A DNA stretch of 6,916 nucleotides, from positions 1 to 6,916 of the forward strand of contig CAZCBD010000146.1 of assembly GCA_964496755.1 (NCBI GenBank), given 5' to 3'. Each line of letters opens with the position of its first letter. The first letter of the stretch is position 1. The notes beneath the pieces were generated by a model, which saw nothing but the letters and a program-made list of their open reading frames with translations, was not told where the DNA came from and did not search any database. This DNA comes from CAZCBD01 sp964496755. GTDB lineage: Bacteria > Bacteroidota > Ignavibacteria > Ignavibacteriales > Melioribacteraceae. The position numbers and the translations under genes were made by a program. Below, in pieces: positions 1 to 5,755 of the stretch.

Positions 1-134
1 GTTTCGGGATAACCTACCATTCCGGTATTAAAAACAACCTCGCCCGCTACTGATTTAGGATAGCCGAACAACTTCCCTTCAAAGACCTCGCCGTTTTCAA
101 GAACCAGCTTCACTTTTTTATTTTCGTAATTCAT
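1..134 (-). CDS. carA: Carbamoyl-phosphate synthase small subunit, N-terminal fragment
   Basis: This is the first 44 codons of a minus-strand gene whose remainder lies left of the window. CarA is the glutamine amidotransferase subunit of carbamoyl-phosphate synthase; it passes ammonia to CarB to make carbamoyl phosphate for pyrimidines and arginine. Visible are the KLVLENGEVFEGKLFG opening strand and the family signature GEVVFNTGMVGYPE at about residues 31-44, which matches the CarA N-terminal domain (the E. coli counterpart reads GEVVFNTSMTGYQE). The catalytic class I amidotransferase domain would be downstream and cannot be seen. The ATG at 132-134 is supported by a strong AAGGAGG at 138-144, only three bases upstream, and by the expected short lead-in before the signature. 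The upstream gap holds a plausible promoter. Family assignment is firm; completeness is unknown. Confidence 0.92.
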   Translation of the reverse strand, partial: MNYENKKVKLVLENGEVFEGKLFGYPKSVAGEVVFNTGMVGYPE

Positions 135-137
135 TTT

Positions 138-144
138 CCTCCTT
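138..144 (-). promoter_or_regulatory. carA ribosome binding site
   Basis: On the minus strand AAGGAGG lies three bases before the carA ATG. It is the best Shine-Dalgarno match in the window and fixes the carA start. The spacing is shorter than usual. Confidence 0.75.
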
Positions 145-174
145 AAGGAAATTAATTTTGAAATACAAATTGGC

Positions 175-206
175 GAAAATTAAAGTTATTAGGTGACATT
201 TGCAAA
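175..206 (-). promoter_or_regulatory. Candidate carA promoter (Bacteroidota-type)
   Basis: On the minus strand TTTG (206-203) is followed after 20 bases by TAATTTTC (182-175). This resembles the Bacteroidota sigma-A pattern TTTG-N19-21-TAnnTTTG with one mismatch in the last base. Transcription would begin near 168, giving a leader of about 35 bases before carA. The sequence match is seen directly; promoter activity is inferred, and such patterns are not rare in AT-rich DNA. Confidence 0.35.
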
Positions 207-250
207 AGTTAATTATGTTTTTTTAAATTCTCACCTTAAATATTAAGATT

Positions 251-267
251 ATATGCATAAATATGCA
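251..267. repeat. Short direct repeat ATATGCA, 10-base period
   Basis: ATATGCA occurs at 251-257 and again at 261-267, so the copies start one helical turn apart. They lie between the divergent genes carA and satP. The phasing would suit a regulator bound on one face of the helix, but the repeat is short and could be chance in AT-rich sequence. Confidence 0.3.
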
Positions 268-292
268 AATTTTAACAAAGTTGTTTTTTTAC

Positions 293-320
293 TAAAAGCT
301 TCTGCGGCTTTTAATTTTTT
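293..320 (+). terminator. Hairpin with T-run upstream of satP (possible attenuator)
   Basis: TAAAAGC (293-299) pairs perfectly with GCTTTTA (307-313) around a 7-base loop, and is followed by a T-run at 315-320. In plus-strand RNA this has the form of a weak intrinsic terminator. No plus-strand gene precedes it in the gap, because carA runs the other way. It would therefore act on a leader transcript towards satP or end a short RNA. The minus strand has no matching T-run. The stem has only two G-C pairs, so confidence is limited. Confidence 0.35.
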
Positions 321-328
321 CATTGCAT

Positions 329-369
329 AAAAAATATCCTCAAAAAAAATATCTTCGAAAAAATACTTC
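329..369. repeat. Three imperfect A-rich tandem repeats
   Basis: AAAAAATATCCTC (329-341), AAAAAATATCTTC (344-356) and AAAAAATACTTC (358-369) follow each other with a period of 14-15 bases. The first two differ by one base. They lie 70-110 bases before the satP start. They could be phased A-tracts bending the promoter region or repeated protein sites; low-complexity drift is an equally simple explanation. Confidence 0.4.
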
Positions 370-441
370 TTTTAGAAATAAATAAATATGCTTATGTTCA
401 CGACTTAATTTTAATTCTTTTATTAAAAAAACGGGAAAAAC

Positions 442-1002
442 ATGGAAGTAAAATTTCAGGAAACAGCAAACCCCGGTCCTCTGGGATTGGTTGGATTCGG
501 ATTAACAACAATTTTATTAAATCTGCACAACGCAGGTTTTTTTGCTTTAGATGCATCAATTTTATCGATGGGAATTTTTGTAGGTGGATTGATGCAAGTG
601 ATAGTTGGTATTTTTGAATGGAAAAAAAATAATATGTTTGGAATGATGGCATTTACATCATACGGTTTTTTTTGGATATCGTTAGTAGCTCTAATATTAA
701 TGCCGAATCTAGAATTATCAAAATCTGTTAGCTCGGTTTCCATGGGATGGTATTTAATTGTTTGGGCACTGTTTACTTTCGGATTATTTATTGTAACATT
801 AAAAATGAATACAACAATGAAGATATTATTTGCACTATTGTTAATACTATTTATTCTATTGGCAATTGGAGATTTTAGTGGAATAAGAATTATAAAAATC
901 ATTGCCGGATTTGATGGAATAATTTGTGGTTTAACTGCAATATATTTGGCATTTGCGCAATTAATAAATCATGAATATGACAAAATAATTTTACCCATAT
1001 AA
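442..1002 (+). CDS. satP: Acetate/succinate transporter, SatP (YaaH/GPR1/FUN34) family
   Basis: This 186-residue inner-membrane protein is close to the usual length of the family (about 190), whose members carry acetate, and in some cases succinate, across the membrane. The family signature NPGPLGL is at residues 10-16, followed by six hydrophobic segments at roughly 13-30, 41-60, 66-88, 101-120, 124-144 and 150-174. The stretch GIFEWKKNNMFGMMAFTSYG (56-75) is characteristic: charged loop, then the Phe-Thr-Ser-Tyr-Gly segment lining the pore in solved SatP structures. The last helix carries the usual AGFDGIICGLTAIYLAFAQ. The start is the ATG that leaves a normal short N-terminus before NPGPLGL; the preceding GGGA is only a weak ribosome site. 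The gene stands alone between divergent carA and convergent apt, sharing a terminator with apt. Substrate is inferred from the family. Confidence 0.9.
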   Translation: MEVKFQETANPGPLGLVGFGLTTILLNLHNAGFFALDASILSMGIFVGGLMQVIVGIFEWKKNNMFGMMAFTSYGFFWISLVALILMPNLELSKSVSSVSMGWYLIVWALFTFGLFIVTLKMNTTMKILFALLLILFILLAIGDFSGIRIIKIIAGFDGIICGLTAIYLAFAQLINHEYDKIILPI

Positions 1003-1014
1003 TTTAAGCATTAA

Positions 1015-1048
1015 AATATTAAAGCCCGAAATAGCGGGCTTTAATATT
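1015..1048. terminator. Bidirectional intrinsic terminator between satP and apt
   Basis: A perfect 14-base inverted repeat, AATATTAAAGCCCG (1015-1028) and CGGGCTTTAATATT (1035-1048), flanks a six-base loop. The core AAAGCCCG/CGGGCTTT is GC-rich and ends in T-rich sequence on both strands, so it can end both converging genes. It begins 12 bases after the satP stop and overlaps the first two bases (plus-strand coordinates) of the apt stop codon. Confidence 0.85.
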
Positions 1049-1571
1049 ATTCCGAATAATAATTCACCAATGAAAAAATATCGTATTCTTTTAATTTTTC
1101 CCTGCCATTCAAAAAAGATAATTCAATTAAAAAAGAAAGCTGAACAATTTCGCCCCCCATTTTTTCAATTAACTTACAAGCGGCATTCATTGTACCTCCT
1201 GTAGCAAGCAGATCATCGTGAACTAATATTCTATCACCTTTTTCAATTGCATCTTTATGCATTTCAATGGTATCTGTTCCATATTCAAGAATATAAGTTT
1301 CCGAAACGGTTTCGGCAGGAAGTTTGCCCGGTTTCCGGATGGGTACAAATCCGGCACCTAACTTTTCCGCCAATGCTCCACCCAAAATAAAACCGCGCGA
1401 TTCGATGCCAATTACCTTGGTTATTTTCAAATCCTTGGAAGCATTATATAGTTTGTCTAACGCATTTTTTAATCCCTTCGGATCTTTTAACAAAGTTGTA
1501 ATGTCCCTAAAAACAATTCCTTCTATCGGGAAATTTTCTACATTTCTGATTAAAGATTTAAAATCAAACAT
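1047..1571 (-). CDS. apt: Adenine phosphoribosyltransferase
   Basis: This cytosolic 174-residue enzyme converts adenine and PRPP to AMP and pyrophosphate (purine salvage). The length is typical for bacterial Apt. The N-terminal block ENFPIEGIVFRDITTLLKDP (12-31) is the adenine-binding hood region with the conserved FRDIT. GIESRGFILG (55-64) follows, then the flexible-loop region RKPGKLPAETVSETYILEYG (79-98), and the PRPP-binding motif ILVHDDLLATGGT (115-127), in which the paired acidic residues and the TGGT loop are intact. Nothing essential looks missing. The start ATG gives the expected N-terminus; upstream AGGTT is a weak ribosome site. The gene stands alone, divergent from the CBS-domain gene and convergent with satP, so no operon partner is visible. 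Confidence 0.97.
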   Translation of the reverse strand: MFDFKSLIRNVENFPIEGIVFRDITTLLKDPKGLKNALDKLYNASKDLKITKVIGIESRGFILGGALAEKLGAGFVPIRKPGKLPAETVSETYILEYGTDTIEMHKDAIEKGDRILVHDDLLATGGTMNAACKLIEKMGGEIVQLSFLIELSFLNGREKLKEYDIFSLVNYYSE

Positions 1572-1615
1572 ATTTTGAACCTATCTTTATAAAAAAATAT
1601 CATACAATATATAAG

Positions 1616-1648
1616 TTTAATATAAAAATAATATTTAAAATAATTTTG
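1616..1648 (+). promoter_or_regulatory. Candidate promoter for the CBS-domain gene
   Basis: TAATTTTG at 1641-1648 matches the Bacteroidota -7 element TAnnTTTG exactly, and TTTA at 1616-1619 lies 21 bases upstream as a one-mismatch -33 element. Transcription would start near 1655 and leave a leader of about 75 bases. Activity is inferred from the pattern alone. Confidence 0.4.
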
Positions 1649-1653
1649 AAAAT

Positions 1654-1668
1654 TTGCTTTTAAAGCAA
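1654..1668. promoter_or_regulatory. 15-base palindrome, operator-like
   Basis: TTGCTTT (1654-1660) and AAAGCAA (1662-1668) form a perfect inverted repeat around one central base. It lies in the gap between divergent apt and the CBS-domain gene, starting six bases after the candidate -7 element. A one-base centre cannot form an RNA loop without opening pairs, so a dimeric DNA-binding protein is the more natural reading. No regulator is identified. Confidence 0.4.
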
Positions 1669-1728
1669 TAATTATTAAAATAATACATTATATCCACGAT
1701 TATTAGATGATTAAAAAAGTGAGGAAAT

Positions 1729-2190
1729 ATGATTACAGCAGAACAAATTTTAACATCAAAAACTCAAGAAATGATTTGCGTTAGTTGCGATACGAAAATA
1801 TCCGATGCAATCAAAATAATGAATGAAAACAGTATCGGTGCAATATTGGTGAAAGATAATGATGAGGTTTGTGGTATTTGGACCGAAAGAGATTTGCTTC
1901 ATAATATTAATGAAGAAAATTTTTCAATTCATACTAGTATTTGCAACCATATGACAAAAGATTTATTATCCGCCCCATATAATGTTGGAGTCTATAAATT
2001 ATTAGACATTTTTCTTGGTAAAAAAATCAGGCATATTTTAATAGAAAAAGAAAATCAATATATCGGAATTCTTTCGCAAGGCGATGTGGTAAAAGCTGCT
2101 TTAAATTTAAAAATTCAGGAAATTGAAGAACTTAATAAGACTTTAGATTGGGAATATTACGAAAATTGGCGTTTCAATTGGAATAAATAG
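1729..2190 (+). CDS. Stand-alone tandem CBS-domain protein
   Basis: This 153-residue soluble protein consists of one Bateman module. CBS motif 1 spans about residues 9-60, with SIGAILV (35-41) and GIWTERDLL (49-57). CBS motif 2 spans about 72-124, with IRHILI (100-105) and GILSQGDVVKA (113-123). Paired CBS domains usually bind adenine nucleotides and sense energy state; the (T/S)xxD of TERD and SQGD is the usual ribose/phosphate contact. No enzyme or membrane domain is attached, so the output is unknown. A charged helix (126-137) leads into an aromatic tail, WEYYENWRFNW (141-151). The start is supported by GAGGA at 1721-1725. It is divergent from apt, an AMP-producing enzyme, but divergence alone does not show a link. 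It ends ten bases from the dusB stop. Confidence 0.9.
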   Translation: MITAEQILTSKTQEMICVSCDTKISDAIKIMNENSIGAILVKDNDEVCGIWTERDLLHNINEENFSIHTSICNHMTKDLLSAPYNVGVYKLLDIFLGKKIRHILIEKENQYIGILSQGDVVKAALNLKIQEIEELNKTLDWEYYENWRFNWNK

Positions 2191-2200
2191 TAAAAAATAT

Positions 2201-3193
2201 TCACGGAGCTTTTTTCGTATTGTAATATTCTTTTAATTCTTTCAAATATTTGAATAAAATATTTTGCACATCATCAAAAGTATGAACTTTCATCAATTCA
2301 TTTCTTACCGGCGAAGATTTGTGCAAACCGCGTAAATAACCCGAATAATATTTTCTGAATTCAATTATTGCTTTTTTTTCCTCTTTTATTCGCATTGAAT
2401 ATTTTAAATGTTTAATTGCAGTTTCTATTTTTTCATCTATTGAAGGTTCTATAATTTCTTCAGCATTTAAGAGTTGTTTTATTTGCTTAAAAATCCATGG
2501 ATTAGTTATTGCTCCACGAGCAATCATAATCCCATCTGCCGGCGTTGTTTCAAAAGCAGTAACTCCATCCTCGGGTTTCAAAATTCCGCCATTTAATATT
2601 ACAGGTATGGTGATTTGTTCTTTTATTTTTTTTATCCAACTCCAATCAACCTCTCCGCCATGACCTTGGGATTTTGTTCTGCAGTGAATTGTAATTGCGG
2701 CAACACCAACATTTTCAAGTCTTTGGGCAATTTCCAAAATATTTATCGAATTAAAATCCCACCCGAGTCTGGTTTTAACAGTTACCGGAACATGAACCGC
2801 TTTAACAATTGCGGCAGCCAGCTTTTCCAAATAAGCAGGTTCTTTCATAAGAGCAGCACCGGCACCTCTGCCTGCAACTTTTTTAACCCAACATCCGGCA
2901 TTAATATCAAGAATATCCGGATTTTGTTCCGCGGCAATTTTTGCGGCATCAACCATCGCTTCAAATCTCTCGCCATAAATTTGAATACCGGCCGGTCTTT
3001 CTTCATCGCTTAAAATCATCTTCTTAGCAGTTTTCTCGTCACCCCTTGTTAAACCCTCGCAATTAACAAACTCAGTAAAAACAAAATCGGCTCCCAATTC
3101 TTTTAATAATTTTCTGTACGAAAGATCTGTAATCTCTTCCATAGGTGCTAAAAATAAGGGCTTTTCAAATTTAAGATTTCCTATATCAAACAT
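2201..3193 (-). CDS. dusB: tRNA-dihydrouridine synthase, DusB-like
   Basis: This 330-residue flavoenzyme reduces specific uridines in the tRNA D-loop region using FMN and NADPH. The TIM-barrel domain opens with LFLAPMEEITDLSYR (13-27, FMN-binding APM). Next come QIYG (71-74), DINAGCWVKKVAGRGAGA (96-113, catalytic Cys101), the VTVKTRLGW strand (137-145), IHCRTKSQGHGGEVDW (169-184), VILNGGI (198-204) and GIMIARGAITNPWIF (221-235, phosphate binding). The C-terminal helical RNA-binding domain contains FRKYYSGYLRGL (279-290). Length and motif order fit DusB. One oddity: Trp102 follows the catalytic Cys where most Dus proteins have Pro. The gene overlaps the end of the MFS gene by eight bases and has no strong ribosome site, suggesting translation coupled to the upstream gene. 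Whether it is strictly the DusB subgroup is an inference. Confidence 0.95.
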   Translation of the reverse strand: MFDIGNLKFEKPLFLAPMEEITDLSYRKLLKELGADFVFTEFVNCEGLTRGDEKTAKKMILSDEERPAGIQIYGERFEAMVDAAKIAAEQNPDILDINAGCWVKKVAGRGAGAALMKEPAYLEKLAAAIVKAVHVPVTVKTRLGWDFNSINILEIAQRLENVGVAAITIHCRTKSQGHGGEVDWSWIKKIKEQITIPVILNGGILKPEDGVTAFETTPADGIMIARGAITNPWIFKQIKQLLNAEEIIEPSIDEKIETAIKHLKYSMRIKEEKKAIIEFRKYYSGYLRGLHKSSPVRNELMKVHTFDDVQNILFKYLKELKEYYNTKKAP

Positions 3194-4379
3194 TTTTCAC
3201 TTTTATGAATTTTGAACTTAAAAAATATAAACTTAAAATAAATGCAATTAAAGTAAATACACCACCGGTAATAAAAGGATATTCAAACCCGATGTAATCA
3301 TATGCAAATCCGCCCCATATTGGTCCTATTACTCTCCCAAGCGCCATAATAGATTGATTAAACCCGAGAATTGCGCCTTGTTCGGTTTCCGGAGAATAAT
3401 TGGAAATCATCGCAAAAGCTACCGGTTGAATGATTCCCGACCCAACCATCATTATAGATAAGGTAATTGCTACCCCAAGAAAATTATAACTATAGGGAAG
3501 AAAAAACAAACCTATTGTTAGAAAAAGCAAGGAGTTTACAAATAATTTTCTATCGCTGAAGTTTTTCACTAAAATTTTAATAAAATAACCTTGAATTAAA
3601 ACCGCCCAAAACCCCATAATAGCATATTGATAGCCTATTTCCTGATTATTGAAACCATAAATGTCATAACCTAACAAAGGGAATGTTCCATAAATATTAG
3701 CCACCGAAAAAACCGCAATAAATAAAAAAACAATAATTAATCCTACTTTGTCCAATTTAAAACAATATTTTGCTAATTTAATATCAAATATCTTAACATT
3801 AATCTTTTCAATCTTAAAGTTTTGTTTTTTAATTGATTCTGGTAATTTGAAATATGCAAAAGAAAAGGCAATTAATGAAAGCAAAGCACTCGCATATCCG
3901 GTGATATCATATCCATAATTAGCTAAAAAACCTCCTAATAAAGGTCCGAATATGAAACCCAGCCCAAAGGCTGCGCCAACCAATCCCATACCTTTGGCTC
4001 TATCTTTTTTTGTTGTGATGTCTGAAATATAAGCCTGAGCTGCACCAATATTACTGCCACCAATTCCGGAAAGCATCCTTGAAATAAATAGCATTAAAAA
4101 CGAATGAGACAAAGCAAAAACAACATAGGAAATAGTAGAAACAAGTAATGACACTAAAATTATTGGTCTTCTGCCATATTTGTCGGAAATCTTCCCGATT
4201 ATAGGATTAAAAACAAATTGCATAAAAGAATAAACGGCTATTATTATACCTATCTGCGTTTCGGTTAAATTTAAATCAATTTTTGCAAATGTCGGTAATA
4301 TTGGAATTACAATCCCAAAACCCAATAAATCTATAAATATTGNNNNNNNNNNTATTGAGAGCGAAGCTTTATTTTTCAT
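3186..4379 (-). CDS. TetA-like MFS drug/H+ antiporter (contains a 10-N gap)
   Basis: This inner-membrane exporter of about 397 residues has twelve hydrophobic segments, the size of the DHA1 (12-TMS) MFS family. Helix 1 ends in IFIDLLGFGIVIPILP (14-29), with the acidic residue typical of TetA-type pumps. The loop 2-3 motif A GKISDKYGRRP is at 62-72. YISDITTKKDRAKGMG (117-132) and the antiporter motif C region GAAFGLGFIFGPLLGG (135-150) follow, with the late conserved stretch SPETEQGAILGFNQS (329-343). Basic loop residues 182-212 separate the two halves. The substrate cannot be told; resemblance to TetA is family-level and does not imply tetracycline resistance. Ten Ns at 4343-4352 replace codons 10-13, and the frame stays open across them. 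The start overlaps the capA stop as ATGA (four bases), and the gene end overlaps dusB by eight bases. Confidence 0.9.
   Translation of the reverse strand: MKNKASLSIXXXXIFIDLLGFGIVIPILPTFAKIDLNLTETQIGIIIAVYSFMQFVFNPIIGKISDKYGRRPIILVSLLVSTISYVVFALSHSFLMLFISRMLSGIGGSNIGAAQAYISDITTKKDRAKGMGLVGAAFGLGFIFGPLLGGFLANYGYDITGYASALLSLIAFSFAYFKLPESIKKQNFKIEKINVKIFDIKLAKYCFKLDKVGLIIVFLFIAVFSVANIYGTFPLLGYDIYGFNNQEIGYQYAIMGFWAVLIQGYFIKILVKNFSDRKLFVNSLLFLTIGLFFLPYSYNFLGVAITLSIMMVGSGIIQPVAFAMISNYSPETEQGAILGFNQSIMALGRVIGPIWGGFAYDYIGFEYPFITGGVFTLIAFILSLYFLSSKFIKVKNV
4343..4352. other. Assembly gap (10 N)
   Basis: Ten unknown bases lie near the 5' end of the MFS gene. Translation stays in frame with ten bases, and the four missing residues would fit the first helix length of TetA-like proteins (SLSI-xxxx-IFIDLLGFG). 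The true gap is therefore probably close to ten bases, although a fixed-length placeholder cannot be excluded. Confidence 0.98.
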
Positions 4380-5521
4380 CTAAAATCACTTTCACATTTT
4401 ATTTCATCAATTACAATTGAAGGAAAATATTTTAATAGTAATTTTTTCGTATCAAAAAAAGATTCTTTTAATTTAGCTAATATTGCTTTATCCCGTAACA
4501 GGGAAAAATCTTTTTTACGAAATTTTTTTTCATAAAAATTTGAAGGACAAAGATAATAATCAAATTTATTTTTGTGAAATTTTTTAACTACCATTGTTGG
4601 CAAAGCAGAAACATTTTTTATTTCCGTTTGATGTGTTAAAAGATTTTTATATAAAATCAGATTTAAAACTATACCTGCATTTGCATAACGCCATTGCTGA
4701 TTTGATAAAAAATTTCCAAGTGAAAATGCAACTAATTTATTTTTAGATTTCATAATTATCGGTTGAATAACATGTGGATGTGAACCAATAATAATATTTG
4801 CACCGTAATTTAATATCCTATTCACTATTAAATTTTGTTTTGGTGAAGGCTCTCTTTTATACTCTTTCCCAAAATGCAAATAAACAATTATAAAATCACA
4901 GCTTGTTTTTTTTAAATATTTAATTTCCGATTTAATTTTATTTGTGTCCAGAATATTAATAAAATGCTTTTCATTCCATCTATTCGTAAAGGAAGTATAT
5001 GCCAACACACCTATCTTAATATGATTTTTATTTAAGATTAAAATATTTTCTTTACCTGCTAACCCCGAATAGTTTAACCCTATCGATTTAATTTTTTTTA
5101 TCGTATTTTTTGCAGCAACAAGTTTCCTATCCATAAAATGATTATTTGCAACAAACAAGCAATCAAAACCGGCATACTTTAAAGCATCAATATAAGATTC
5201 GGGAGTATTAAAAACCGGATAACCTGTAAAGGCAGTATCATTATCATTGCAAACCGTTTCAAGGTTACCAAACAAAAAATCATTTTTGCTTAAATATTTT
5301 TTAACATATTTAAATACCGGTTTAAAGTTATAGGTTGAATCTTTTGCGTTAAAAGCCGAAGTAAGTTGAGGTGAATGACACATTAGATCGCCAACAAAGG
5401 CCAGGGATACAGACTGAGAAAAGGATTCTTCAAGAAAAGTATTTAAAGAGTTATCTAATTGACCAAAACAGAATGAAAAAAATATAACTAACGTTAAATA
5501 TTTGAAAGAGGTTTTAATCAT
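4376..5521 (-). CDS. CapA-family exported protein (PGA-cap metallophosphatase-like fold)
   Basis: This 381-residue protein has an N-terminal signal segment (K3, K8, then hydrophobic 9-19, probable cleavage near Gly20-Gln21; no lipobox fits). The family motifs appear in order: SLAFVGDLMCH (39-49, Asp45), FGNLET (84-89), FVANNHFMD (123-131), YLHFGKEY (214-221), IIIGSHPHVIQP (243-254) and AFSLGNF (265-271). These are the Asp/Asn/His metal-site motifs of calcineurin-like CapA proteins. CapA of Bacillus takes part in poly-gamma-glutamate capsule export or anchoring. No capB or capC gene is nearby, so a polyglutamate role is not supported; many family members have unknown roles in the cell envelope. 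The last 80 or so residues are Lys/Phe-rich and not recognised. The start codon comes directly after a terminator and lacks a ribosome site. The gene overlaps the MFS gene by four bases. Confidence 0.9.
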   Translation of the reverse strand: MIKTSFKYLTLVIFFSFCFGQLDNSLNTFLEESFSQSVSLAFVGDLMCHSPQLTSAFNAKDSTYNFKPVFKYVKKYLSKNDFLFGNLETVCNDNDTAFTGYPVFNTPESYIDALKYAGFDCLFVANNHFMDRKLVAAKNTIKKIKSIGLNYSGLAGKENILILNKNHIKIGVLAYTSFTNRWNEKHFINILDTNKIKSEIKYLKKTSCDFIIVYLHFGKEYKREPSPKQNLIVNRILNYGANIIIGSHPHVIQPIIMKSKNKLVAFSLGNFLSNQQWRYANAGIVLNLILYKNLLTHQTEIKNVSALPTMVVKKFHKNKFDYYLCPSNFYEKKFRKKDFSLLRDKAILAKLKESFFDTKKLLLKYFPSIVIDEIKCESDFR

Positions 5522-5522
5522 A

Positions 5523-5547
5523 TAAAAAAGGCTGGAGTTACCAGCCT
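5523..5547 (-). terminator. Intrinsic terminator between the histone-like gene and capA
   Basis: On the minus strand AGGCTGG (5547-5541) pairs perfectly with CCAGCCT (5535-5529) around loop TAACT, and is followed at once by a run of T. It begins 17 bases after the stop of the histone-like gene and should end that transcript. The T-run reaches to within about two bases of the capA ATG at 5521. The opposite strand has no T-run, so it works in one direction only. Confidence 0.8.
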
Positions 5548-5563
5548 ATATTAAAAAAAACAC

Positions 5564-5749
5564 TTAAGCCTTTTTCTGAGCTTTAATTTCTTGAATTTCA
5601 ACTCTAATTTCTTGAGCCTTGTTTTTTAATTCGCTCATACCTTTTCTTAAACGAGTACCGGCAGCTGCTTGTCCTTTTTCATAAAATTTAATTACGTCTG
5701 CTTCTAAACTTTTTAAATATTCAATTAAATCATAATATTTTTGACTCAT
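5564..5749 (-). CDS. Small histone H1-like (Hc1-type) DNA-binding protein
   Basis: This 61-residue, Lys-rich, probably helical protein resembles the short Hc1-like proteins found widely in Bacteroidota and related to the chlamydial histone-like protein. The best support is the segment FYEKGQAAAGTRLRKGMSEL (22-41), which matches the recurring E-K-G-x-x-A-A-G-T-R-x-R-K core of that family, followed by a charged helix and a Lys-rich end (IKAQKKA). Such proteins are thought to bind DNA without sequence preference and help compact the nucleoid; this is family knowledge, not shown here. A good ribosome site AGGAG (5760-5756) lies six bases before the ATG, and a clear terminator follows the stop, as expected for a well-expressed small gene. 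It begins 43 bases after the hydrolase gene ends. Confidence 0.8.
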   Translation of the reverse strand: MSQKYYDLIEYLKSLEADVIKFYEKGQAAAGTRLRKGMSELKNKAQEIRVEIQEIKAQKKA

Positions 5750-5755
5750 AATTAT

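Larger units (their letters stand above)
135..441. other. Intergenic region between divergent carA and satP
   Basis: This 307-base gap contains no convincing gene on either strand. It is very AT-rich. It holds the carA ribosome binding site and candidate promoter (left), a 7-base direct repeat ATATGCA at 251-257 and 261-267, a hairpin with T-run at 293-320, and three A-rich imperfect repeats at 329-369. The 10-mer ATAAATATGC occurs at 257-266 and again at 382-391. I could not pick a confident satP promoter; TAATTTTA at 406-413 is -10-like but has no TTTG at the right distance. Confidence 0.6.

Noticed and set aside
398..652. Minus-strand open frame of 84 codons across the satP start
   Set aside because: It is antisense to satP and its leader, shows no family motif, and has no supporting context.
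456..902. Minus-strand open frame of 148 codons opposite satP
   Set aside because: It lies fully inside the satP gene, whose protein matches a known family along its length. The antisense translation shows no recognisable domain and is a by-product of codon use.
1324..1578. Plus-strand open frame of 84 codons opposite apt
   Set aside because: It is the antisense of highly conserved apt motifs, with no independent protein features.
2615..3013. Plus-strand open frame of 132 codons opposite dusB
   Set aside because: It lies antisense to the conserved TIM barrel of dusB; its Cys/Asn/Phe-rich translation is typical of a reverse-frame artefact.
3186..4379. Acquired tetracycline-resistance gene
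   Set aside because: The protein is TetA-like only at family level. There is no adjacent TetR-type regulator or mobile element, and base composition matches the neighbours.
4376..5521. Poly-gamma-glutamate capsule operon
   Set aside because: Only the CapA-like protein is present. No capB, capC or capE homologue is seen nearby, so a capsule operon is not supported.
5519..5521. Alternative downstream start for capA
   Set aside because: The first ATG lacks a ribosome site, but it alone gives a complete signal peptide; a later start would remove the export signal.
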